A stretch of 46,668 nt of DNA, from assembly GCF_017114995.1 (NCBI RefSeq), contig NZ_JABXKL010000025.1, forward strand, positions 1-46,668. Reading direction: 5' to 3'. Positions 17,599 to 26,377 of the stretch are shown here, one piece after another. Position 1 is the stretch's first letter. Every line of letters starts with the position of its first letter. The notes below the pieces were generated by a model. That model was given only the letters and a program-made list of their open reading frames with translations. It did no database searches and had not been told where the DNA came from. The position numbers and the translations under genes are program-made. This stretch comes from Nostoc sp. NMS9. Lineage in GTDB: Bacteria > Cyanobacteriota > Cyanobacteriia > Cyanobacteriales > Nostocaceae.

Positions 17599-18723
17599 AT
17601 GGCTAAGAAGCATATAGAACTTAGAAGGAAAAGGTACTTCAAGCTAAGTTCACAAATCGCTCAGTTGGATAATGCACAATTGCATTCTCTGTTTGACAAT
17701 AGTCAGTCAAATGAGTCGAGCACGGGTTGGGGAATGAATCACACCATCATTCTTGGCGAATCCAAGGTTTTTGTGAAACGTGTTCCGGTTACAAATATCG
17801 AATTTGATAACCTGTTCTCCACCAGAAACCTTTATAACCTGCCGACTTACTGTAATTACGGCTTCGGTTCCACTGGTTTTGGGGTCTTCCGGGAACTTGT
17901 TACCCATATCAAGACAACCAATTGGGTATTGTCGGGGGTAATTGCCACCTTCCCACTAATGTACCATTATCGAATTATTCCCTTCTTTGGGCGGCGTGCG
18001 GATGTCGATAGGTCGCGTCTAAAAGATTATGTGGAGTACTGGGGCAATAGTGCCAACGCCGGGAATTATATGTTAGATAGAGCAAACGCCAACTATGAGT
18101 TGGTTCTGTTTCTAGAGTACATACCGCATATTCTGGAAACATGGCTGCGGGAAAACCCCAACAAACTTCAAAAACCCCTGGATGACTTACGCACGACGAT
18201 TACTTTTTTGAGAAGGAAGGGAATCATCCATTTTGACGCACATTTTCGCAACATCCTCACCGACGGTAAGCAGACATATTTGACCGATTTTGGTTTGGTA
18301 CTTGACAAGAGTTTTACTTTGACTAAAGATGAAGAGTCTTTTTTTAAGCAAAACACATTTTATGACTACGGAGAAGTCTTGCGGAATCTTGGTCATCTCA
18401 TTCGCTCATCGTATGATTTATGTTCCGAGAATGATAAACGCAGGATTATAGAAAAATATGGCATAAAAGAAGGCTTAAAACCTTATGAACTGCGCTCTAT
18501 ATTACTCGACAACATCGAGCAGATACATGCTGATGGAGTCATGAAGTTAGATAAGTTTTATGTTGCCAGCATCGTCAAATACCGCAGCATCATTGCGCTG
18601 ATGCAAGACTTCTTTTCTGATATGTGGGCAAATAACAACAAAGACACGAAACTTCGTCACACAGAACTACGACTGCTGCTTAAAGAGACGGGGTTTCTTT
18701 CTGGTGTTGGAAACAGCAGATAG
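17599..18723 (+). CDS. protein-kinase-fold protein, divergent
   Basis: The 374-residue protein has the core of a kinase: VFVKRVPV with a candidate ATP lysine (Lys60), GIIHFDAHFRNIL as the catalytic loop (Asp213, Asn218; HFD in place of HRD), and LTDFGLV (Asp230) as the metal-binding DFG. The glycine-rich loop is not obvious, and the spacing between lysine and catalytic loop is longer than usual. It is more like aminoglycoside-phosphotransferase or ABC1/RIO-type atypical kinases than Hanks kinases, and there is no membrane segment or sensor. Substrate unknown. It has no operon partner; the start ATG follows GGGGAAA. Confidence 0.7.
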   Translation: MAKKHIELRRKRYFKLSSQIAQLDNAQLHSLFDNSQSNESSTGWGMNHTIILGESKVFVKRVPVTNIEFDNLFSTRNLYNLPTYCNYGFGSTGFGVFRELVTHIKTTNWVLSGVIATFPLMYHYRIIPFFGRRADVDRSRLKDYVEYWGNSANAGNYMLDRANANYELVLFLEYIPHILETWLRENPNKLQKPLDDLRTTITFLRRKGIIHFDAHFRNILTDGKQTYLTDFGLVLDKSFTLTKDEESFFKQNTFYDYGEVLRNLGHLIRSSYDLCSENDKRRIIEKYGIKEGLKPYELRSILLDNIEQIHADGVMKLDKFYVASIVKYRSIIALMQDFFSDMWANNNKDTKLRHTELRLLLKETGFLSGVGNSR

Positions 18724-18837
18724 TTACCATCACTGGATAAGAAATACATCTATTTGGGGTGTTTGCTTAAGCCTCCAACTTCCCTAACCTTACCATCTCA
18801 CTCTCATCGCAGTGCGCGATTAAGTTATAGATATAAC

Positions 18838-18867
18838 ATAATAGTTGTTATTTATAACAACTATTAT
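18838..18867. repeat. perfect 14-bp inverted repeat
   Basis: ATAATAGTTGTTAT and ATAACAACTATTAT are perfect complements separated by TT, 115 nt after the kinase-like gene. A stem this long and AT-rich could be a termination/processing hairpin or a protein-binding dyad. No T-tract follows. The rest of 18724-18988 shows nothing else. Confidence 0.7.
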
Positions 18868-18988
18868 ATGACTGACAAATTACTACTAAAATGAAGTTAT
18901 AAAAGAAGGAAGTAAAAACTAAATGGTTCTTTGTTATTTGAAAATTCTAGATTTGCCATTCTAGAAAATAAGCCTACTGGTTTTCAAA

Positions 18989-19356
18989 CTAATTTAGATA
19001 TTCAACTGGTTTAAGCTCAGGGATTGTATAATATTTGCTTGGTAATTGATGATCTGGCCATTTTTCAAAATTTGGGACGGTCGCGGCGGAAACTTCTCTA
19101 CGAAACGCGCAAGGGATACCCTCATAATTTGCTTTGATTTCCACACCCGAAATCTTATTTTCAACTATCAGCATTCGCGCAGCGTTTCTAAGAGTTGTGG
19201 AAAGGCTGGGTTGGGCTTGTTCTTCTAAGGCAGTTAAATTCGCTGCGACGGGCGCGCCGGATTTAACTGTCTTCTCGGTTCAATTTTGGAGATACTTATT
19301 AGCTAATGCTTTTTCATGCCGCAAATGTGCAACGCCGCAGATAAAGAGCTTTCTTT
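18989..19356 (-). pseudogene. decayed gene of unknown family
   Basis: A minus-strand frame starts beside the RTX gene end with KLFICGVAHLRHEKALANKY and LQN. It meets a TGA at 19280-19282 and continues in the same frame through TVKSGAPVAANLTALEEQAQ and LRNAARMLIVENKISGVEIK to EYLN at 18989. The codons on both sides of the stop look coding. It has no start codon after the RTX gene, so it is probably the 3' part of a lost gene. I do not recognise the family. Confidence 0.45.
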
Positions 19357-20673
19357 TTAGACAAATATCAAGTCATTAACAATATTGAAACTACTATTGA
19401 GAGATGCAATCACCTCATCAGTCCCAAAGTTAAATTGACCATTGCCATTGCCATTGCCTACTAGAGCAATAAAGTTACTCGAACCTTGGTTAAAGAAGGA
19501 ATAGTCACTTATGTTACCGGCTAGTTGAATTTTGTCTTCACCAGAGACAAAATCTTTGATGATAGCTAAGTCCTCGAAACCAGAATTGCGATAAAGAACA
19601 TTGCCCTTTTCTCCCAAAACAAATGTATCCTGAGCAGCACCTCCGGATAAAGTGTCTCGACCGCCGAAACCATTGATTATATTATTTAACTTGTTACCAA
19701 TAATTGTGTCGTTTTGTTTTGTACCAATGACATTGACAAAATTTTTGACAGTGCCAACGCTATTAACAACCCCTGGAATACTAACGCCAGTCAACGATTC
19801 CTTAGATAAGTCAACATTTACAGAAACAGGACTTTCTAGACTTGAAGCATTAATGGTATTGGCGAAACCAACATCTCCTATAACTATCTCAATTACAGTC
19901 GGAACGACTTCCCGATCAGTGCCGAGATTTCCTTTTTCGATGCGATCAGGGAATAAAGTAATTGCTTGACCCAAACCAGTGTAATCAAGCGTATCAATGC
20001 CATCTCCTCCATCATAGATGTCATTGCCAGCGCTACCGCCTAAGAAATCATTACCACTGCCACCGATGAGTATGTTATTTAGTTCGTTACCAATAATTGT
20101 GTCATTTTGATTGCTGCCAATGACATTGACAAAGTTTTTAATGGTAATTGCCTCAGGAACATCAAAAATATCAAATCTTTCTGCACCCAAGTCGATTAAA
20201 GATGCTAAATTTGTACCAGAGATATCGATAACATTTATAAAACCTGGATCAGCAATGATGATCTCTGTACTAGGAGGCTTTGAAGGTCGATCGATACCAA
20301 GACCACCACCCTTTTCTGTACGATCGGCAAAAAGAGTAATTACTTGACCTAAACCAGTGTAATCAAGCGTATCAATGCCATCCCCACCACTGATAATGTC
20401 ATTACCAGCACTGCCAAATATTACGTCATTTCCCTTTTCTCCAAACAGGTTATCATTTCCACTGCCACCAAACAGGTTATCGTTTCCACTGCCGCCAAAC
20501 AGGTTATCATTTCCACTGCCGCCAAACAGGTTATCATTTCCTTCGTCACCGTATAGGTTATCATTCCCGTCATAACCGAACAGATTATCATCGCCCTTGC
20601 GACCAAGTAGATTATCATTTCCACTACCGCCCAACAGGTTGTCAGAAAAAGGAGTACCAATTTGTGTGCTCAT
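19357..20673 (-). CDS. RTX (hemolysin-type calcium-binding repeat) protein
   Basis: The 438-residue protein starts with a run of nonapeptide repeats GGSGNDNLF (about residues 15-100), which form calcium-binding parallel beta-rolls. It then has two similar modules of about 100 residues, each starting with a GGDGIDTLDYTGLGQ(V/A)ITLF segment and ending with N(D)TIIGN(E/K)LNNI. The C-terminus (GGRDTLSGGAAQDTFVLGEK, then IKDFVSGEDKIQLAGN) is the usual end of type I-secreted RTX proteins, in which an uncleaved C-terminal signal is read by an ABC/HlyD/TolC exporter. No exporter genes adjoin it. No enzyme domain is visible, so it may be a structural or adhesive exoprotein. Confidence 0.88.
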   Translation of the reverse strand: MSTQIGTPFSDNLLGGSGNDNLLGRKGDDNLFGYDGNDNLYGDEGNDNLFGGSGNDNLFGGSGNDNLFGGSGNDNLFGEKGNDVIFGSAGNDIISGGDGIDTLDYTGLGQVITLFADRTEKGGGLGIDRPSKPPSTEIIIADPGFINVIDISGTNLASLIDLGAERFDIFDVPEAITIKNFVNVIGSNQNDTIIGNELNNILIGGSGNDFLGGSAGNDIYDGGDGIDTLDYTGLGQAITLFPDRIEKGNLGTDREVVPTVIEIVIGDVGFANTINASSLESPVSVNVDLSKESLTGVSIPGVVNSVGTVKNFVNVIGTKQNDTIIGNKLNNIINGFGGRDTLSGGAAQDTFVLGEKGNVLYRNSGFEDLAIIKDFVSGEDKIQLAGNISDYSFFNQGSSNFIALVGNGNGNGQFNFGTDEVIASLNSSFNIVNDLIFV

Positions 20674-20762
20674 GATTTATTTTCTCGTTTGATTTACTCA
20701 AAATTTAATTTAGCTACGATTAACTTGCGTTGGCAAAGACCCAATCCAACTCCCACAGATTC

Positions 20763-20780
20763 CAATACGGTTCTGTTAAG
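20763..20780 (+). repeat. solo terminal repeat of the 22570-22801 MITE
   Basis: CAATACGGTTCTGTTAAG differs by one base from the left terminal repeat of the element at 22570-22801. No inverted partner is found nearby, so this is a solo end or a deleted copy. Confidence 0.5.
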
Positions 20781-20873
20781 GTTTAAGCAGTGCTGGTAGT
20801 ATAAGGTTTTCGATGTCATTTATACAACCAACCAAATCACAAAAATCGTAGTTTACAATAAGCGCCATGTCCT

Positions 20874-21038
20874 ATGTGCAGTTTACAGAACGTTGTTTGG
20901 GGTCGCACCGTTGGAGAATCAACAAGTCAGTGGGTATATTTCCGTGCTATGGGACTGGGTGGGGAGAAGGTGAAAAGTTACAAGCACATAAATGCCTTGA
21001 TTGTAGCAATGTTCAGTTATTTACGTATTATTAATTGA
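20874..21038 (+). other. possible 54-codon ORF or gene fragment
   Basis: An ATG frame (MCSLQNVVWGRTVGESTSQW, then VYFRAMGLGGEKVKSYKHIN) ends with TGA at 21036. The amino-acid composition looks protein-like, but no family is recognised and no ribosome site precedes it. It lies in a 1-kb stretch of relics, so a fragment is likelier than a gene. Confidence 0.25.
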
Positions 21039-21215
21039 AGAGTAGCTATAGGAATCCTATTTGATTGTTGAAAAAACTCCGTCCTAAGAGTCGCAAAATC
21101 AAAGGTAGTGTGTCGAATAAACCATTCAAACAGTAATGGCTAATGTGAAAATGAAGGAATTAAGGCACAAAAACGCCGAACCCATGTTTTAGCTTGTAAC
21201 CAAATATCTTCTCCT

Positions 21216-21269
21216 GACAAACAGCCCGGAATGTTATCTGGCGGACAAAAGCAGCGTGTAGCGATCGCC
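21216..21269 (+). pseudogene. ABC-transporter ATPase fragment (signature motif)
   Basis: The frame reads DKQPGMLSGGQKQRVAIA, the ABC signature LSGGQ-xQRVAIA with its usual flanks as in amino-acid-type importers. Neither Walker A nor Walker B is present around it. The coding match stops directly after AIA. A short relic. Confidence 0.55.
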
Positions 21270-21409
21270 TATCTCAACAGCTTGAAAATTAAACGTGATT
21301 TTTCAGTCGCGGAAGTTGTTCTTGACGCACCCAGAAGAAAACTGGCGTCATAAAAAAATGGTGAGAGAAAGAGGGAGTGGAAGAAGTAGCACATCACGCG
21401 CGAGTCTTT

Positions 21410-21493
21410 GAATTCCATAAATGAACCTCCGAATTCCATAAATGAACCTCCGAATTCCATAAATGAACCTCTGAATTCCATAAATGAACCTCT
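21410..21493. repeat. four 21-bp tandem repeats
   Basis: Four head-to-tail copies of GAATTCCATAAATGAACCTC plus C or T, with a partial fifth (GAATTCA) to 21500. They are non-coding as far as I can tell. The following 21540-21640 contains C-rich CCTACCCCCTTCCCTTG and GGGAAGGGGG arms, a common dispersed palindrome. Confidence 0.9.
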
Positions 21494-21672
21494 GAATTCA
21501 GTTAATCATCTGACTTTTCACATCATCTGGAAAAACCAACAAAAGACCTAACCCCCTACCCCCTTCCCTTGTAGGGAAGGGGGAAAAGTCAAAGCCCCTC
21601 CCCTTTTAGGAGAGAGGTTTGGAGAGAGGTCAAAATATTCAGTTGCACATCGCGTATTAATCCCCAAATACC

Positions 21673-22530
21673 ATGCCAAACCCCAACTTTACAGCTACAA
21701 ACACATTAGGAAAACCATTCTCCACTACAACCACCAACCGCAGACCTTTCCTAGAAATTAAAGACGTTAGCAAAGTTTATCCTACAAAGAAAGGCCCCTT
21801 CACCGTACTCGACGGCGTTAACCTTAACGTTGAACAGGGCGAGTTTATTTGCGTCATTGGCCACTCTGGCTGCGGCAAATCGACGTTACTAAATATGGTA
21901 TCCGGTTTGAACTTTCCCACTTCCGGGCAAGTCCTACTGGAAGGAGAACCCATTACCAAACCAGGCCCAGACAGGATGGTTGTCTTCCAAAACTATGCCC
22001 TGTTACCGTGGCGGACTGCTTTTGAAAACATCTATTTAGCTGTTAACGCCGTTTATCCCAACAAACCACAAGCTGAAAAAAGAGCGATCGTGCGCGATCA
22101 TCTAGCAATGGTGGGACTGGCTGATGCAATGGAAAAGAAACCAATGTAAATGTCTGGCGGGATGAGACAAAGGGTTTCTATCGCCTGTGCTTTGGCGATT
22201 CGTCCGAAAGTCTTAATTTTAGATGAACCATTTGGGGCGCTGGATGCCATCACTAAAGAAGAATTACAGGAAGAATTGCTCAAAATTTGGGGCGATAACC
22301 GTTGTACAGTGCTGATGATTACTCACGATATCGACGAGGCACTATTTTTAGCAGATAAATTGGTAATGATGACTAATGGCCCCCATGCAAAAATTGGTGA
22401 AGTTATGGAAATTCCTTTTGGTCGTCCCCGCGATCGCAGCCGCATTATGGAAGATCCACAATACTACCAACTGCGTAATTATGCCTTAGACTTCCTCTTT
22501 AACCGCTTTGCCCATGATGACGTAGGTTGA
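21673..22530 (+). pseudogene. nrtD: nitrate ABC transporter ATP-binding subunit NrtD, interrupted by a stop codon
   Basis: The frame encodes about 285 residues, the normal NrtD length, but codon 159 (22147-22149) is TAA. Before it lie Walker A GHSGCGKST (63-71) and the Q-loop VVFQNYALLPW; after it come the signature MSGGMRQRVSIA, Walker B VLILDEPFGALDA, the switch HDIDEA and the typical end RNYALDFLFNRFAHDD. Homologues have Gln just before (I/M/L)SGGM, so CAA to TAA explains the stop. Translation could restart at the ATG at 22150, but that product lacks Walker A. NrtD energises nitrate/nitrite uptake with NrtA-C, none of which is here. In the related family member CmpD the substrate is bicarbonate, so that assignment is not excluded. 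Could also be a sequencing error. Confidence 0.85.
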
Positions 22531-22569
22531 GCTAATCGCCATTCATTTTTCCAGAATAATACCAGATGG

Positions 22570-22801
22570 CAATACGGTTCGGTTAAGAATATTTGTAGGT
22601 TGGGTTGAACTTTAGTGTTACCCAACAAACCCCGCAAAATGTTGGGTTTCGTTCCTCAAACGCCACTTGCTTCTCCCTTGGCGCTAGCCTCTCCCTTTGG
22701 GAGAAGGGGAGACGCTGCGCGAACAACGGGGGGAACCCCCGCAACGCAGTGGCTCCCCAACCTACACATTTTTATTTTTTGGGCTTAAACGAACCGTATT
22801 G
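22570..22801. mobile_element. 232-bp MITE with 18-bp terminal repeats and 10-bp target duplication
   Basis: Ends CAATACGGTTCGGTTAAG (22570-22587) and CTTAAACGAACCGTATTG (22784-22801) are inverted repeats with one mismatch. They are flanked on both sides by the direct repeat TACCAGATGG (22560-22569 and 22802-22811), a clear target-site duplication. There is no transposase. The interior contains hairpins and a GACGCTGCGCGAAC small repeat. A 10-bp duplication fits mobilisation by an IS4-like enzyme, but this is inference. Confidence 0.85.
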
Positions 22802-22920
22802 TACCAGATGGTTGCGGGAAGAACCCTGCAATCAGTAGGGGCAATTCATGAATTGCCTCTACAACTACGTCCACAAGTTATAAAGTATGTGTAGAGCGAG
22901 TATGTTGAGAAAAAATCTGT

Positions 22921-23397
22921 ATGACAAGCTACCCAGAAACCCTAACTAGTAACGAATCTAATGAGTTAATCGCCGAGACAACAAGCATTAACCATCTGGA
23001 GGTAATTGAAAATGTCATCGACTCTTTGGAACAAGATGATAGTGCGATGGTTAGCCACACTCCAGAGGGTGGTTATCTCTGGAAGTTTAAGTATGGAAGT
23101 GTGGAAGTATTTGTTCAACTCAACGGGACAACCGATGAAGACACAATAACGGTTTGGTCTGCGGTGCTAAATTTACCTGCCAAAAATGAACTTAAGTTGA
23201 TGCGGTATCTTTTGGAGTTGAACTGCTCTAGTACTTTTGAGGCACGTTTCGGCATTATTGAAAACCGGGTAGTTGTAATATCGACACGCACCTTAGCAGA
23301 GTTATCTCCTGGCGAAGTGTCTCGCCTAATTACCGTTGTGGCAACGATCGCTGATAATAACGATGAAGCCTTACAAACTGAATTTGGTGCGACTTAA
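22921..23397 (+). CDS. YbjN-domain protein
   Basis: The 158-residue soluble protein matches the YbjN/type-III-chaperone-like fold: GGYLWKFKYGSVEVFVQLNG, TVWSAVLNLPAKNELKLMRY, LLELNCSSTFEARFGI and VVVISTRTLAELSPGEVSRL in order. Family members in cyanobacteria are common and poorly characterised; they may bind partner proteins. A rho-independent terminator follows at 23502. Confidence 0.8.
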   Translation: MTSYPETLTSNESNELIAETTSINHLEVIENVIDSLEQDDSAMVSHTPEGGYLWKFKYGSVEVFVQLNGTTDEDTITVWSAVLNLPAKNELKLMRYLLELNCSSTFEARFGIIENRVVVISTRTLAELSPGEVSRLITVVATIADNNDEALQTEFGAT

Positions 23398-23501
23398 GGA
23401 ATTTTAGATTTTAGATTGGGCTATTGCTACATCCGATGCATAGCAATCAGGTTTCAGTGAATCTATCTGCAAAGACTTTTTTCTGTGTATTAATTAAAAA
23501 G

Positions 23502-23547
23502 CGCCTGGGAGTGTTGCCGTGTTTCCACCCCAGGCGGTTTTTATTTT
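23502..23547 (+). terminator. rho-independent terminator after the YbjN gene
   Basis: CGCCTGGG (23502-23509) and CCCAGGCG (23529-23536) form an 8-bp GC-rich stem followed by GTTTTTATTTTT. This lies 105 nt after the YbjN stop on the same strand. Confidence 0.8.
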
Positions 23548-23574
23548 TAACTTGCTCCTCACACAACTAAATAG

Positions 23575-23808
23575 TATCACTGCTTCAATCAAAAGGCGAG
23601 TCTAGTAAGTGACACTTTTAAAACTGCACCGTCAATTGAATTTGGTTTATATTCCCTTGACTTGACCCCATCTGCATTTTGGGTGCAATCGCTCCAGAAA
23701 GGCGGTTTGCTTGACAGACTTGATCGCGTCCAGGATATGTGTTGGGCTGCTGATTTCATTACACAGCCGCTTTACTTGGGAATCACAAGCCTTAAAAAGG
23801 TGAATTAG
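23575..23808 (+). pseudogene. 3'-terminal gene fragment of unknown family
   Basis: After a TAG at 23572 the frame stays open without an early start codon, reading FKTAPSIEFGLYSLDLTPSA, FWVQSLQKGGLLDRLDRVQD and MCWAADFITQPLYLGITSLK, and ends with TAG at 23806. The sequence is protein-like and rather Trp/Leu-rich, so it may be the tail of a deleted gene. I do not recognise the family. The rest of 23398-24092 holds only the terminator and AT-rich spacer. Confidence 0.35.
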
Positions 23809-24092
23809 GGAGGAGCTAGCCTTTACAAGTCGTAACGTAACTAATTAAATCATTATTAAAGATATATGCATCCCTTAATTAATCGCTGAAACTTTTTAGT
23901 AATCAATCAAACTCTCAAATAAATATTAGCACTCAATGCCTGTAAGTGCTAATTTATAGCTGAGGTTTAACGCCTATGATATAGACCAAAACTGCACTTT
24001 TTGCAGATGCTTTAGTTCCTTTGCAGATATTATTTTAGAAATAGAAAAAACTAAATATTTCCTGTAAGTAATATAAAATTGGGAGTACTGGC

Positions 24093-24443
24093 ATGAAATA
24101 CACTTTTGATATTGTAGGAATATCTCCACTTTTGCAGTTTTTTAATCAGCAACAGCAAAATGGGCAAAAACCACCCCAACAAGGTGTAGAATACTTGGGA
24201 ATGCATACATGTACGCTAGATACGTTTTTAGAATCGGTAGAATCAGTTCCAGCAAAGTGGGATTGGAATTTGGATCAAGTGGTAGATACCGTGATTAAGT
24301 TTTGGTTGAATAACTCAGACAGTATTCGTTATTGGAAAGTGCGTTTAAACGATGCTGGTAAGGATAATTTACTAGTCACAAGGTTGGCGGACATAACCGC
24401 CTTACAAGCTGAATTTGAATCTTTACTAGATAAGGAGTGGTGA
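24093..24443 (+). CDS. conserved-looking hypothetical protein, 116 aa
   Basis: The protein is soluble, with a Gln-rich stretch (FFNQQQQNGQKPPQQG) near the N-terminus and a Trp-rich centre (AKWDWNLDQVVDTVIKFWLN, then RYWKVRLNDAG). GGGAG lies about 7 nt before ATG. No known domain is recognised. It precedes, and is convergent with, the ATP-grasp gene. Confidence 0.6.
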   Translation: MKYTFDIVGISPLLQFFNQQQQNGQKPPQQGVEYLGMHTCTLDTFLESVESVPAKWDWNLDQVVDTVIKFWLNNSDSIRYWKVRLNDAGKDNLLVTRLADITALQAEFESLLDKEW

Positions 24444-24508
24444 AGAGATAGGTAGAATTGAAAAAGAATTCAGGAGGGGAGCAAGGATTGCTCCGCCTCC
24501 AGTCAAAA

Positions 24509-25519
24509 TCAATTATTTACTCTATTATTCTCGTTTTCAAGTACTTTGAGAACTTGGAGATATAAATTTTCTACTCTTTTCGTCTGAACTTCACCAAATG
24601 ACGCATAGTGAGTTAAGCTAGGAGCGCCATTTACTTCAATAATTGTATAATCTCCCATAGGTGACGTTATATCACTAGCAAGAATATCCACACCTGATAA
24701 TCTCAATTCCATATCTTTTGTAATATTTACTGCTAATTTTTTAAAATCAGGATGGATATTTTCAGTGAAATCTATTGCCTCACCTCCAGTTGATAAATTT
24801 GCATTGTCTAAAAGATAGACTATATTATTCTTAGGTATAATATTACTAAAATTTAGCTTCCGTCTTAGCAAGTTTTTTTTGATTCTGTAATCTTCAAAAT
24901 CTATAATTTCTTTTCTACCATTTTTGATAAAAGTTTCCTGCTTCTGTTGCATAAGTTGCAAAACAGTAGATTGACCATCTCCTACGATCAATAAGGGAAT
25001 TCTTTGATATGCCGAAATTACTTCATTATCAAGTACTACAATTCTATAATCATTGCCACTATAGAATCGCTCAACAATAAATCCTGAGATTTTTTGCAAG
25101 ATTTTCTTAGCTACTTGATAATATTCTTGCTTATTGTAAACCTTAGTAACAAACATTCCTTGACTAAGATTAATCGGCTTGACAATTACAGGAAATCCCA
25201 ACTCCTTAGCATAATAAAATCCTGCATCTATATTTCTAGGATTAGCTATCTCTTCGCATAATTCGTCACTAAAAAATGTTTTTCCTTCAGTAACCTTATA
25301 ACCAAATTTATTCAGAAAAAAGTTTGAAACTGCTTTATCTTTAGCTATTGCAACTGAACCAAAAGAATTAATACTAAACCTGGTATTACAAAAAAAGGTT
25401 TTATTGCCATTTTTAAATGTAATCAATCCCATAAAAGTACATTCTGGGTCTACTAAAACTACTGCTCCTATTTCCTCTGCTATTTTTTGGATTATTGATG
25501 TTACAAATGGTGTTTTCAT
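24509..25519 (-). CDS. stand-alone ATP-grasp ligase (cyanophycin-synthetase/GshF-like)
   Basis: The 336-residue protein shows the ATP-grasp order: GFPVIVKPINLSQGMFV (lysine and glycine loop, about 128-144), FIVERFYSGNDYRIVVLDNE (ERF-x-GxDYR), NLSTGGEAIDFTENIHPDFK, and the metal ligands in GVDILASDIT and TIIEVNGAPSL. NLSTGG-x-A-x-D-x-T-x-x-IHP is shared with the ATP-grasp domain of cyanophycin synthetase and the C-terminal part of GshF. The Mur ligase half of CphA is missing. It therefore probably makes a peptide-like bond between an acyl-phosphate and an amine, substrate unknown. It is AT-rich compared with neighbours, possibly acquired. No precursor-peptide gene was found next to it. Confidence 0.8.
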   Translation of the reverse strand: MKTPFVTSIIQKIAEEIGAVVLVDPECTFMGLITFKNGNKTFFCNTRFSINSFGSVAIAKDKAVSNFFLNKFGYKVTEGKTFFSDELCEEIANPRNIDAGFYYAKELGFPVIVKPINLSQGMFVTKVYNKQEYYQVAKKILQKISGFIVERFYSGNDYRIVVLDNEVISAYQRIPLLIVGDGQSTVLQLMQQKQETFIKNGRKEIIDFEDYRIKKNLLRRKLNFSNIIPKNNIVYLLDNANLSTGGEAIDFTENIHPDFKKLAVNITKDMELRLSGVDILASDITSPMGDYTIIEVNGAPSLTHYASFGEVQTKRVENLYLQVLKVLENENNRVNN

Positions 25520-26021
25520 TATCGATAACTATAATTTTGCCGAAAAAATTTTAACTATTTTGTGGCAATTAGTCAAGAATTTTGAATTTAAACAATTGCA
25601 CTATATGTTGTCCCTAAAGCTCTAGTTAAAAGCTGAAGAAAAATTTATTTTTGAATATTTCAATAAACTCTGAAAATTTAATTATTCTCAACTAACTATA
25701 AAAAATGTAAATGCCTACAATGCAGCTTTACTAATCACACTATAGAAAAATTAAGAGTGTGTACGTGCTGATTAATTCTACGTACGTTATTATTCATTTT
25801 CTCTTCAGCTTCTAAATAGTGTGTTTTCAGACATTAATGTTTGTTTTACCACTGATGCGGACTTTACTTGTGTGTATGCATACAAATCATGCAAACCTAA
25901 TAATTCTCAAACTTTCTGCTTGAACATTGTTGTGTCCTGGAAACAATTGCAAGTTAAGGCTTTGAGATTCATTACCACCTGAAAATTCCAACTTAATTGG
26001 TCTAAAATATAGCGCTCAGTG
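25520..26021. other. AT-rich intergenic region
   Basis: No convincing reading frame or repeat is seen. It includes the upstream region of the ATP-grasp gene (minus strand), but no clear promoter boxes stand out. Confidence 0.5.
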
Positions 26022-26050
26022 TTGACAATTTATAAATAATCGAATAACAA
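26022..26050 (+). promoter_or_regulatory. possible sigma-70 promoter for the 26141 gene
   Basis: TTGACA (26022-26027) is followed after 17 bp by TAACAA (26045-26050), about 90 nt before the ATG. The -35 is perfect and the -10 weak. Confidence 0.35.
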
Positions 26051-26140
26051 GGTGGCAGCAGCATTAAAAAAAGCGTTAGTGCATTCCTACCTAGAAACTA
26101 ATTAACGCCATTCATTAAACTTCATACGGTTAACATAATT

Positions 26141-26377
26141 ATGCCAGAAAATACGGATAACAAAACATCCCAATCAGACAATCAGACTATTGCGTATAAA
26201 GAACGCCTCAATTCTTGGGCGATCGCTCGTCAACTTCCTAATACGCAACGGGAGATTGTTGCTCGCTTCCGCAGCCGTTCTGATGCCGATGGCTATATGC
26301 GGCACCTTCCTCAAGAAATACCAAATGCTTCCTACATGGTTGTTTTTGATTGTCAACGCCAAGAAGCTGTAATTTAA
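26141..26377 (+). CDS. small cyanobacterial hypothetical protein, 78 aa
   Basis: A hydrophilic protein whose second half, SWAIARQLPNTQREIVARFR and SDADGYMRHL, ends in a beta-like PNASYMVVFD. This is the size and style of short conserved cyanobacterial proteins with an RFRSRSDADG-type core. No function can be assigned. It contains one HIP1 site (GCGATCGC). Confidence 0.65.
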   Translation: MPENTDNKTSQSDNQTIAYKERLNSWAIARQLPNTQREIVARFRSRSDADGYMRHLPQEIPNASYMVVFDCQRQEAVI

